Shown: positions 54,628 through 64,000 of the stretch, one piece after another
How the letters are laid out: each line of letters starts with the position of its first letter
Numbering within the stretch: position 1 is the first letter of the stretch
Assembly (NCBI RefSeq): GCF_023242315.1
Contig: NZ_JALLIY010000004.1
Location: forward strand, 248,001 to 312,000
Direction: 5' to 3'
DNA: 64,000 nt
Source: Pseudomonas sp. MWU13-2105
GTDB lineage: Bacteria; Pseudomonadota; Gammaproteobacteria; Pseudomonadales; Pseudomonadaceae
Translations under genes and position numbers: made by a program
Notes under the pieces: model-generated
What the model was told of the DNA's origin: nothing
What the model saw: the letters and a program-made list of their open reading frames with translations, nothing else
Database searches by the model: none

Positions 54628-55939
54628 GACCAAAACAACCTGCGCGAAGGAAGACAGAAAACCCGAGCTGGTGCCGAAACTGCGATTTCCGGAGTTTCGG
54701 GAGGCGGCGGGGTGGAGATTTATCCCTCTAAATCTTTTGGCGTCTCGTTCGAAACAGAAAAATCGAGACGAAAAAATTGATCGTGTGCTGACCAACTCTG
54801 CTGAATTTGGTATAGTAGATCAGAGAGATTTTTTTGATAAGGACATCGCTACTCAAGGAAAGCTAGAGGGCTATTTTGTTGTTGCGCTGGGCAGCTACGT
54901 CTACAATCCTCGCATATCGTCAACAGCGCCCGTAGGTCCCATATCAAAGAACAAAATTGGCACAGGAGTAATGTCGCCGCTGTATACAGTCTTTAAATTC
55001 AAAGATGATAGGAACGATTTTTACGAACATTTTTTCAAAACTACCGGTTGGCATGCATATATGCGGCAGGCATCTAGCACTGGTGCACGCCACGATAGGA
55101 TGGCCATATCAAGCGACAAGTTTATGGCAATGCCTTTGCCTGCGTCGTCACCAGATGAGCAACAAAAAATCGCTGATATCCTAAATTCACTGGACGCATT
55201 GATAGCTGCTCAATGCCGCAAAGTAACCGCGCTCAAGACCCATAAAAAAGCACTCCTGCAGCAGCTTTTTCCCCGCGAAGGCGAAACCCAACCTCGCCTC
55301 CGACTCCCTGAATTCCAAAACGCCGGGGAGTGGGAGGAGAAGCCTTTCTCTAAACTCTGCGGCATCAAACACGGCTTCGCCTTCGCTGGAGAATTTTTCA
55401 GCAACGAAGGCGAGTATGTGCTCCTCACGCCAGGTAACTTCTACGAGGAAGGCGGCTACCGCGACCGAGGCGAGAAACAGAAATACTACAGCGGCGAAAT
55501 TCCTCGCGACTACATACTCAATTGCGGAGACTTGCTTGTAGCCATGACCGAGCAGGCCGCCGGTTTGCTTGGCAGCCCATTACTCGCTCCAGAGTCCGAC
55601 AAGTTCCTGCACAACCAGCGGCTCGGCCTTGTCACGAAAAAGCCCGGAGTCGCCTGGACGAGCGAGTTCTTCTTCCATGTCTTCAATACCCAGCCTGTTC
55701 GGAAGGCGATTCATGCCAGCTCATCCGGCGCAAAGGTGCGACATACATCGCCGACAAAGATTGGCGAAGTCGTATTTTCCTTTCCCAACTCGTTGCTCGA
55801 ACAACAGCGCATCGCCGACTGCTTCACCACCCTTGACGACCTCATCGCCGCGCAAACCCAAAAGCAGGAAGCCCTCAAAATCCACAAGAAAGCGCTAATG
55901 CAGCAGCTTTTTCCGTCCCCGGTGGAGGTTGAAGCATGA
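54617..55939 (+). CDS. hsdS: Type I restriction-modification specificity subunit S
   Basis: This 440-residue specificity subunit has two target-recognition domains, each followed by a helical spacer. The spacers end in near-identical sequence, THKKALLQQLFP after the first and IHKKALMQQLFP after the second, with conserved DEQQKIADILNSLDALIAAQ and LEQQRIADCFTTLDDLIAAQ. That repeat gives the split-target binding of type I systems. The site recognised cannot be read from sequence. The TRDs are more AT-rich than the spacers, typical of domain shuffling. It overlaps hsdR and the downstream ATPase gene (ATGA). Confidence 0.95.
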   Translation: MSSKTKTTCAKEDRKPELVPKLRFPEFREAAGWRFIPLNLLASRSKQKNRDEKIDRVLTNSAEFGIVDQRDFFDKDIATQGKLEGYFVVALGSYVYNPRISSTAPVGPISKNKIGTGVMSPLYTVFKFKDDRNDFYEHFFKTTGWHAYMRQASSTGARHDRMAISSDKFMAMPLPASSPDEQQKIADILNSLDALIAAQCRKVTALKTHKKALLQQLFPREGETQPRLRLPEFQNAGEWEEKPFSKLCGIKHGFAFAGEFFSNEGEYVLLTPGNFYEEGGYRDRGEKQKYYSGEIPRDYILNCGDLLVAMTEQAAGLLGSPLLAPESDKFLHNQRLGLVTKKPGVAWTSEFFFHVFNTQPVRKAIHASSSGAKVRHTSPTKIGEVVFSFPNSLLEQQRIADCFTTLDDLIAAQTQKQEALKIHKKALMQQLFPSPVEVEA

Positions 55940-57174
55940 GCGGTATTCGTACTTACCAAAGTCTGCGCACGCTGGTGACACGGCTGCGTGACGATCTCAA
56001 TCAGCGCGAGACCGAATCCCAAAAGAAAGTCGTTAATAAACCAGCAACTGTCCTGCTTCTCTATGCCTACAACCGCACCGGTAAGACCAGACTCTCTATG
56101 GAGTTCAAGGACGCAGGTAAGCGTAAGAGCAAGAAGAACCCTGAGGGGAATTCCGACACACTTTATTTCAATGCGTTCACTGAGGACTTATTCACTTGGG
56201 AAAACGATCTGGAAGGCGACAGTATCCGCCATCTCCAGCTCAATAAGAATTCAAAGTTCTTCGAGGCTCTACATGACCTTGCTCTAGACGAAACCATCGC
56301 TGGCTACCTCAGTCGTTACACCGACTTTGAATTCGATATCGACTACGAGGCATGGAAGATCACCTTTCGCAAAGACGAGTCGGAGAACATCAAGATTTCC
56401 AGAGGCGAGCAGAACATCTTCATTTGGTGCCTCTTCATGGCCATCTGTGAACGGATGCTCGACGGTCACGAATCCTATCAATGGGTAAAATTTCTCTACA
56501 TCGACGACCCCGTCTCGTCGCTCGATGACAACAATGCCATCGCTGTTGCCTGCGACCTCGCCAAGCTCCTGCGCCGAGCTGCGAGCCGAAAAGACCAGAA
56601 CGGCGCTCTCGCGCCCATCAAAGTGGTTTTCTCCTCCCATCACGCCCTCTTTTTCAACGTGATGTGCAATGAGATCGGCAGGGCGAAGGAAGGGGAACCG
56701 AAGGTGTCTCACAAACGCTACTTCCTGCACCGCCCAAATGGTGAAGGTGCCCTTACCCTACGGGCAACCGAGGACACGCCGTTTTTCCATCACGTCGCGA
56801 CCCTAGCCGAGCTACAGGCCGCCGCAGACTCCATCACCGGCAAGCTGTACACATTCCACTTCAATGCGTTGCGCAGCATCATGGAAAAAACGGCCTCGTT
56901 CTTTGGGCACGCGGATATTTCCTTCTGCCTTAAAGCCCTTGCTAACGAGGAAGACACAGCGCTTTACAATCGAGCCCTCAACCTGCTAAGCCACGGCAAA
57001 TACGCCATCCATGAACCGACCGAAATGGGCGCTGACAACAAAGACCTGTTCCGCCGCATTCTCAGAGACTTCATCAGTACATTTAATTTTTCCCTGCCTG
57101 ACCTATTGGACGCGAAACCAGCCGCAGCGGCTGCCGCCACAATTCCAGCGCCCACAATCGAAGCCACTACATGA
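55936..57174 (+). CDS. ABC/AAA-type ATPase embedded in the type I R-M operon (RloA-like)
   Basis: This 412-residue ATPase sits between hsdS and hsdM. Its P-loop is AYNRTGKTRLS, with Ala at the first Gly of Walker A. The ABC-type signature is KISRGEQNIFIW, Walker B and D-loop are FLYIDDPVSSLDD, and SSHH is a switch His. It resembles the R-linked ORFs (rlo) found in type I loci. A PrrC-like anticodon-nuclease domain is not evident. Four-base overlaps on both sides imply coordinated translation with hsdS and hsdM, so it probably acts with the complex or as a back-up defence. Confidence 0.8.
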   Translation: MSGIRTYQSLRTLVTRLRDDLNQRETESQKKVVNKPATVLLLYAYNRTGKTRLSMEFKDAGKRKSKKNPEGNSDTLYFNAFTEDLFTWENDLEGDSIRHLQLNKNSKFFEALHDLALDETIAGYLSRYTDFEFDIDYEAWKITFRKDESENIKISRGEQNIFIWCLFMAICERMLDGHESYQWVKFLYIDDPVSSLDDNNAIAVACDLAKLLRRAASRKDQNGALAPIKVVFSSHHALFFNVMCNEIGRAKEGEPKVSHKRYFLHRPNGEGALTLRATEDTPFFHHVATLAELQAAADSITGKLYTFHFNALRSIMEKTASFFGHADISFCLKALANEEDTALYNRALNLLSHGKYAIHEPTEMGADNKDLFRRILRDFISTFNFSLPDLLDAKPAAAAAATIPAPTIEATT

Positions 57175-58793
57175 ACGACACCAATAGAAAACAACTTGGC
57201 CAAACCCTTTGGACTATTGCCGATCAACTTCGCGGAGCGATGAACGCGGACGACTTTCGCGACTACATGCTGTCCTTCCTCTTCTTGCGGTATCTGTCAG
57301 ACAACTATGAGATAGCGGCCAAGAAGGAACTTGGAAAAGACTATCCAGAGTTACCCACTGACGTTTTGCTAAGAACGGGGGCATCGACCCCTCTGCAAGT
57401 TTGGTATGAAGAAAACAAAGCGGACATCCCTGCCTTCGAGAAGCAGATGCGCCGCAAGGTGCATTACGTCATTGAGCCGGCACACCTTTGGAATAGCATC
57501 GCCAACATGGCCCGCACCCAGAACGGTGAACTGCTCAGCACATTGCAGGCGGGCTTCAAATACATCGAAACCGAATCGTTTGAGAGCACCTTTCAGGGGC
57601 TCTTCTCCGAGATCAATCTCGGCTCAGAAAAGCTGGGCAGAACCTATGCCGACCGCAACGCCAAGCTCTGCACCATCATCCAGAAGATCGCCGAGGGGCT
57701 GAACGAGTTCTCCATAGACATCGACGCACTGGGCGATGCCTATGAATACCTGATCGGCCAATTTGCCGCCGGCTCCGGCAAGAAAGCGGGCGAGTTCTAC
57801 ACGCCTCAACAGATGTCCGACATCCTTTCCGCCATCGTCACCCTCGACAGCCAAGACCCGAAAACCGGCCCCAAAAAACATCTGGAAAGCGTGCTGGATT
57901 TCGCCTGTGGCTCTGGCTCGCTGTTGCTTAACGTGCGCAAGCGCATGGGGACTCATGGCATTGGCAAGATTTATGGCCAGGAAAAGAACATCACCACCTA
58001 CAACCTTGCGCGCATGAATATGCTGCTGCATGGGGTGAAGGACACCGAGTTCGAGATTTACCACGGCGACACCTTGAGCAACGACTGGGACATTCTGCGT
58101 GAGCTAAACCCCGCTAAAAAACCCACGTTCGATGCCATCGTCGCCAACCCGCCCTTCAGCTACCGCTGGGACCCGACAGAAGCCATGGCCGATGACGTGC
58201 GCTTCAAAAACCACGGCATGGCCCCAAAATCGGCTGCCGACTTTGCCTTTTTGCTTCACGGCTTTCACTTCCTGAAAGACGAAGGCGTGATGGCCATCAT
58301 CCTGCCACATGGCGTGCTGTTCCGTGGTGGTGCTGAAGAGCGCATCCGCACCAAGCTGCTAAAAGACGGCCACATCGACACCGTGATTGGTTTGCCATCC
58401 AACCTGTTTTATTCAACAGGTATCCCGGTGTGCATTCTCGTGCTCAAAAAGTGCAAGCAACCGGACGACGTGTTGTTTATCAACGCGGCTGAACACTTCA
58501 TCAAAGGTAAGCGTCAGAACCAACTGACCGAAGAGAACATCGCGAAGATCATCGAAACCTATCAGTTCCGCAAAGAGGAGGCTCGTTATGCTCGTCGGGT
58601 GGAGATGGGGGAGATCGAAAAGAACGGCTACAACCTGAGTATTTCCAGCTACATCAGCACGACGAGCGCAGAGGCAGAGATAGACTTACAAGCCGTGAAT
58701 GACAAGCTGGCCACGCTGGAAGAAACCATTCAAGCGGCACGGGACAAACACAATGTGTTTCTGAAAGAGCTGGGCCTGCCACGCTTAATGTGA
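57171..58793 (+). CDS. hsdM: Type I DNA adenine methyltransferase subunit M
   Basis: This 540-residue N6-adenine methyltransferase has the HsdM N-terminal helical domain (LGQTLWTIADQLRGAMNADDFRDYMLSFLFLRYLS), SAM motif I DFACGSGSLLLN, and catalytic motif IV NPPF at residues 326-329. It methylates the site recognised by HsdS and protects host DNA. Being last in the operon, after hsdR and hsdS, is unusual; in the classical order hsdM precedes hsdS. Confidence 0.96.
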   Translation: MNDTNRKQLGQTLWTIADQLRGAMNADDFRDYMLSFLFLRYLSDNYEIAAKKELGKDYPELPTDVLLRTGASTPLQVWYEENKADIPAFEKQMRRKVHYVIEPAHLWNSIANMARTQNGELLSTLQAGFKYIETESFESTFQGLFSEINLGSEKLGRTYADRNAKLCTIIQKIAEGLNEFSIDIDALGDAYEYLIGQFAAGSGKKAGEFYTPQQMSDILSAIVTLDSQDPKTGPKKHLESVLDFACGSGSLLLNVRKRMGTHGIGKIYGQEKNITTYNLARMNMLLHGVKDTEFEIYHGDTLSNDWDILRELNPAKKPTFDAIVANPPFSYRWDPTEAMADDVRFKNHGMAPKSAADFAFLLHGFHFLKDEGVMAIILPHGVLFRGGAEERIRTKLLKDGHIDTVIGLPSNLFYSTGIPVCILVLKKCKQPDDVLFINAAEHFIKGKRQNQLTEENIAKIIETYQFRKEEARYARRVEMGEIEKNGYNLSISSYISTTSAEAEIDLQAVNDKLATLEETIQAARDKHNVFLKELGLPRLM

Positions 58794-59315
58794 ACCGCGA
58801 GACGACTCACCGAGTTAGCACAACAAGGCACTAAACGGAGATCAATGCCTTGTTATGTGTCTACAAATAACTGAAAGATGAAAAGAGGACGATTTATTTA
58901 TAGGGCAGACCGGCCGCTTTTGGCCGGTTGCAGTCCTTCAGTGCTTGGCTGACGCAATCGCGCTGAGTGGCTACCGCTGACACCTATCAACTGCAAACGG
59001 CTGGTCAGCGCGAATGCAAATGACTGATCAAGTCGGATGCAAACGACTGGTCAGTGGCAATGAAATTAGGTGGTCAAGTGAGATGCAATTACGCAGAGCC
59101 CATGCGAGTGGGAATGCGGAGCCTTCCCGCTCGCGTGGGCTTGGCCGAAAAAGCCCCAAGAGAGAGACCTACAGCGTGGCGACAGTCGCCACTTCTGTCG
59201 CCATGCTGCAGACCAGGTATTACACGGGTTGTCGCCGGTGTCGCCGCTGTCGCCAAATCAACCATCACTCCATCTGGGGAGTCATCCTCGGTTACCAGCG
59301 GCGTCCGGTGAGCGC
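58794..59315. other. Non-coding region between hsdM and the P4-type integrase gene
   Basis: It contains a small hairpin (accggcc/ggccggt, 58909-58928), the IS21-like repeats and a GCGACA-rich stretch (about 59170-59265) resembling the middle of the small gene at 48584. No gene is supported. Confidence 0.6.
58985..59095. repeat. IS21-like end repeats, right of the type I R-M operon (inverted copy)
   Basis: The region shows repeated ctggtcag / tgatcaagt units separated by gatgcaaacg-type spacers and ends atgcaattacgca, the reverse complement of the motif at 51139. No transposase is present. Confidence 0.65.
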
Positions 59316-60560
59316 TCACCGTATCGGCACGACGTTGTGGTCCCTGGTTTGATTTATCGCAGATGCCGACAGGTTGCCAGTGGCCGCTTTCTGGATGTGC
59401 TCACTCCACCAAACCATCATCGGACGCCGGCGTTCGATGTAGTCAGCTCGGTTGTAAGCGCTTCGGACTTCGTCCTTGTCGACATGCGCCAGCGCGACTT
59501 CGATCAGCTCCGGATCCCACCCATGCTCGTTTAGGATGGTGCTGGCCATGGAGCGCATACCATGGCTGACCAGGCGGTCCTGGAAGCCCATGCGTTTCAA
59601 CGCCATGTTGGCGGTCTGGCTATTGGCGTGGGTGCGCGGATTTCTATCTGCCGGGAACACGTATTCCCTGTGACCACTGTGGGGCTTGAGCGCCTCCAGT
59701 AACGCGAGTGCCTGGTCGGTCAGCGGCCGACGTTTTTTCATGCGCTCCGGCGGGATGGTCCAGATGCGCTTGTCGAAGTCGATGTCTGCCCATCGGGTGG
59801 TCGCCGCTTCGGCAGGGCGGGTCATGGTGTGCAGCTGCCATTCGATCAGGCAACGGGTCGTCCGCTTGATGCTGGCATTCGCGATTTCGATCATGAGCTC
59901 GGAAAGCTCTTCTGGTCGCAGCGCGGCCATGTTCTCTTTCTTGGGCTTCTTGAATACCGCTCGAATACCACTGAGGGGGTTAGAGAAAATCAGCCCGGAG
60001 TTTACCCCGTAGGTCATGATCTCGTTGAGCCGTTGGCTCAGTCGCTTCACTGTCTCGAGACTGCCTTTGGCTTCGATGGGGCGAAGGAGCTTGATGGCCA
60101 TCGGGGCGCTGATCTGCGAGAGAGGCGTTGTTTTCAAGTCGGGAAAAACATGCAGCGTTAGCGAGCGCCAAATGTCTTCGGCATATGCAGGCGTCACGGA
60201 GTCCTTCTTTAGCTCGAACCAGGCGGTGGCCACCTTCTCGAAGGTGTGCTCGGTCTCAGCGAGTTTGGCTTGCCTTACCTCATCGCGTTGAGCTTTGGGA
60301 TCAATGCCCAGAGCGAGCAACTCACGCGCTTCTGCGGCTTTCTTCCGGGCGTTGGCTAACGAGAGGTCGGGGTATGGACCGAGTGCCATATTGATTCGGC
60401 TTCTGGTCAACGGTTCGCGGTAATTGAAATTCCACATCATCGAGCCGCTGGCGCGTACTCGAAGCTGTAGGCCGTCGCCGTCACTAAGGACGAAGTCTTT
60501 ACCAGTTGCCTTGACCGCCTTGAGCTGGCGATCGGAGAGACGGCTTGCTTGAGTAGGCAT
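59316..60560 (-). CDS. P4-type tyrosine integrase adjacent to ssrA
   Basis: This 414-residue integrase has an N-terminal DUF4102 arm-binding domain (LSDRQLKAVKATGKDFVLSDGDGLQLRVR...LGPYPDLSLANARKKAAEARELLALGIDP), a core-binding domain, and a catalytic domain with Arg in HTMTRPAEAATTRW, VSHGMRSMAST (HxxR) and the nucleophile Tyr in ALAHVDKDEVRSAYNRADY. ATG 60560 is preferred to the GTG at 60578. It lies about 190 bp from the ssrA 3' end, the usual arrangement for islands that integrate into tmRNA genes, and is presumably responsible for the island's integration. Confidence 0.93.
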   Translation of the reverse strand: MPTQASRLSDRQLKAVKATGKDFVLSDGDGLQLRVRASGSMMWNFNYREPLTRSRINMALGPYPDLSLANARKKAAEARELLALGIDPKAQRDEVRQAKLAETEHTFEKVATAWFELKKDSVTPAYAEDIWRSLTLHVFPDLKTTPLSQISAPMAIKLLRPIEAKGSLETVKRLSQRLNEIMTYGVNSGLIFSNPLSGIRAVFKKPKKENMAALRPEELSELMIEIANASIKRTTRCLIEWQLHTMTRPAEAATTRWADIDFDKRIWTIPPERMKKRRPLTDQALALLEALKPHSGHREYVFPADRNPRTHANSQTANMALKRMGFQDRLVSHGMRSMASTILNEHGWDPELIEVALAHVDKDEVRSAYNRADYIERRRPMMVWWSEHIQKAATGNLSASAINQTRDHNVVPIR

Positions 60561-60610
60561 GGGAGCTACCTCGGGCACCGTTTTGGTATCCTAAAAATAG
60601 CATCGGGTAG

Positions 60611-60640
60611 CCCGGGATACCACCTGGGATACCAAACTGT
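60611..60640. promoter_or_regulatory. Repeated gggatacc motif upstream of the integrase
   Basis: The pair gggatacca...tgggatacc lies between the integrase start and ssrA. Its position fits an arm-type integrase site or autoregulatory operator; a looser relative (ttggaatacc) lies at 41969-41988. Confidence 0.45.
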
Positions 60641-60710
60641 CTGGAACTCCAAAAACCTCGTTGGGCCCCAGAAGCGCTGGAATCCCTTGATTTCACTGGA
60701 TTTCAGACAC

Positions 60711-60735
60711 AAAAAAAGACGTCCGTGGACGTCTT
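60711..60735 (-). terminator. Rho-independent terminator of ssrA
   Basis: On the minus strand AAGACGTCC/GGACGTCTT forms a 9-bp stem with a 2-nt centre, followed by a T-run (AAAAAAA at 60712-60718 on the plus strand), 13 bp past the CCA end. Confidence 0.85.
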
Positions 60736-60747
60736 TAGATGTTGAAG

Positions 60748-61139
60748 TGGTGGAGCCGGGGGGATTTGAACCCCCGTCCGCCAGTACTCCGCTGTCGGTA
60801 CTACATGCGTAGCCGTGTCTATTAAGTTAACCCGCAGCGACCCGACGGGCAGGGTGCTTTGGGCGAGTTGTGTAAGTTTTAGCCGCTTCGTCCACAACGT
60901 ACTGCACGGCGATTCTGTTCTATATGACAATCATTTTGGGTTTACAGACATCCCCTGATGATTGCTGGCACCGAAGTAGCCAGGAGGAAGGCTAGCGCCG
61001 CTTACGCAGCGAGAGCTTGTTCCCCGTAATGGTCGTCATTGGCAACTATAAGTAGTTGCAACAGTGGATTTACGAGTTCTGTTACCAACTCGGCATGCAC
61101 CTAGAGTTTCGCGACCGGCGTCGAATCCTAAACGGCCCC
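60748..61139 (-). ncRNA. ssrA: Transfer-messenger RNA (tmRNA)
   Basis: This is a 392-nt tmRNA on the minus strand. The acceptor stem GGGGCCG pairs with CGGCTCC before ACCA, and the T-arm reads GGGGGTTCAAATCCCCC. The tag frame at 61043-61002 encodes ANDDHYGEQALAA then TAA, ending in the LAA degron. It rescues stalled ribosomes with SmpB. The mature 3' end is intact. The neighbouring integrase shows that this gene is the integration target of the island. Confidence 0.97.
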
Positions 61140-61140
61140 G

Positions 61141-61166
61141 TGCCTGCTGTACGTAACCAGCAGGCA
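61141..61166. repeat. 9-bp inverted repeat at the 5' edge of ssrA
   Basis: TGCCTGCTG/CAGCAGGCA with an 8-nt loop lies between the end of the periplasmic-protein gene and the tmRNA 5' end. It may terminate the upstream gene; no T-run follows. Confidence 0.5.
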
Positions 61167-61218
61167 TGCACAGTGTACGCCAATCTGGCTCGCAAGGCCA
61201 TCCCGATACTGACCAGCT

Positions 61219-61497
61219 TTACTGGCCGGCTTTGGGGCTGTTGCGGATTTCCTGGAGCGCCCGCTCGGTGATGGCGACGCACTCCCGGGCGCTGTCGTTG
61301 GTGTTTCTATCCGCGGCGGCCTTGGCCTGCTGGATGCTGGTCTCGAGGTTGGCCTGCTGGTTGGAATCCAGCTGGGTCTTGGCACTGTTGAGGCTCTGCA
61401 GGTTCATCGCGCAAAGGTCCTTCTCGGCCGAGGCAAACGCCGGGGCGGCGAGGACGCAGGTGCTGACAAACAGGCCCAGCAGCACGGAACGCTTCAT
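61219..61497 (-). CDS. Small periplasmic helical protein
   Basis: This 92-residue protein has a clear signal peptide MKRSVLLGLFVSTCVLAAPAFA cleaved near residue 22-23. The mature part is helical, rich in Gln/Ala/Asn, with two Cys (LCAMNLQ and ECVAI) that could pair. Such small exported proteins are common in Pseudomonas; no function is known. AAGGAGATACAC precedes the ATG. Confidence 0.82.
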   Translation of the reverse strand: MKRSVLLGLFVSTCVLAAPAFASAEKDLCAMNLQSLNSAKTQLDSNQQANLETSIQQAKAAADRNTNDSARECVAITERALQEIRNSPKAGQ

Positions 61498-61560
61498 GTG
61501 TATCTCCTTGAACTGAGTGACCCGATTTCATTGCTGATCAGAGCGGACTGTCGAGTAGGG

Positions 61561-61584
61561 CGAGTCCCGCGCTCGCGGGACTCG
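61561..61584. terminator. Hairpin downstream of the D-lactate-dehydrogenase-like gene
   Basis: CGAGTCCCGC/GCGGGACTCG forms a 10-bp perfect stem with loop GCTC, 36 bp past the gene's stop. There is only a weak T-run, so terminator function is probable but not certain. Confidence 0.5.
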
Positions 61585-61619
61585 TTCTATGGACTACCGC
61601 CGCTGGCCAAGGTTCTATT

Positions 61620-64000
<2,381 letters not shown>

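Noticed and set aside
55936..57174. PrrC anticodon nuclease
   Set aside because: The ATPase sits in the right locus type, but I cannot see a PrrC-like C-terminal nuclease domain, so only an RloA-like ATPase is called.

Overview
The window is a high-GC gammaproteobacterial chromosome segment. Gene content (mmsAB with a divergent regulator, DNA polymerase II, many LysR regulators, an HBM-type chemoreceptor, ssrA with tag ANDDHYGEQALAA) and codon use point to Pseudomonas, probably the P. fluorescens complex. No taxonomic search could be run, so this is inference.

Region 1 (0-34 kb) is mostly core genome: valine catabolism (mmsAB plus a LysR gene), polB, an NCS1 permease behind a probable sigma-54 promoter with a cupin and LysR gene beside it, a TauE/SafE permease, an unusual three-gene surface-glycan set (Wzt-like ATPase without permease, polysaccharide pyruvyl transferase, 2OG-Fe(II) oxygenase), another LysR gene with an NAD-dependent epimerase, a VOC protein, a chemoreceptor, an ArnT-like glycosyltransferase, gamma-glutamyltransferase, a five-gene minor-pilin operon whose last gene encodes a 727-residue pilin-like protein, a GH24 lysozyme, and an acyl-CoA ligase/dehydrogenase pair divergent from a FixL/FixJ-like two-component system.

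Region 2 (34-42 kb) is accessory: a VOC protein, a secreted protein made of six Cys-containing 21-residue repeats, a cluster of an SDR lacking its catalytic Tyr, a Tat-exported DJ-1/PfpI protein and an NTF2-like protein facing a GlxA-type regulator, then a stretch of gene fragments (winged helix, alpha/beta hydrolase, NEL/dermonecrotic-type toxin, GH8 glucanase).

Region 3 (42-60.7 kb) is a mobile defence island next to the 3' end of ssrA. It holds a class III nucleotidyl-cyclase-like gene, an AT-rich three-gene ABC-3C conflict system (nuclease-like effector, middle component, DUF3732 ATPase), a four-gene module with a tyrosine recombinase and a DUF3987 protein, a type I restriction-modification operon in the order hsdR-hsdS-ATPase-hsdM flanked by inverted IS21-like end repeats, and a P4-type integrase adjoining ssrA. 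Three separate anti-phage modules therefore share about 18 kb.

Region 4 (60.7-64 kb) returns to core: ssrA (minus strand), a small periplasmic protein, and the 3' part of an FAD/Fe-S D-lactate-type dehydrogenase that runs off the window end.
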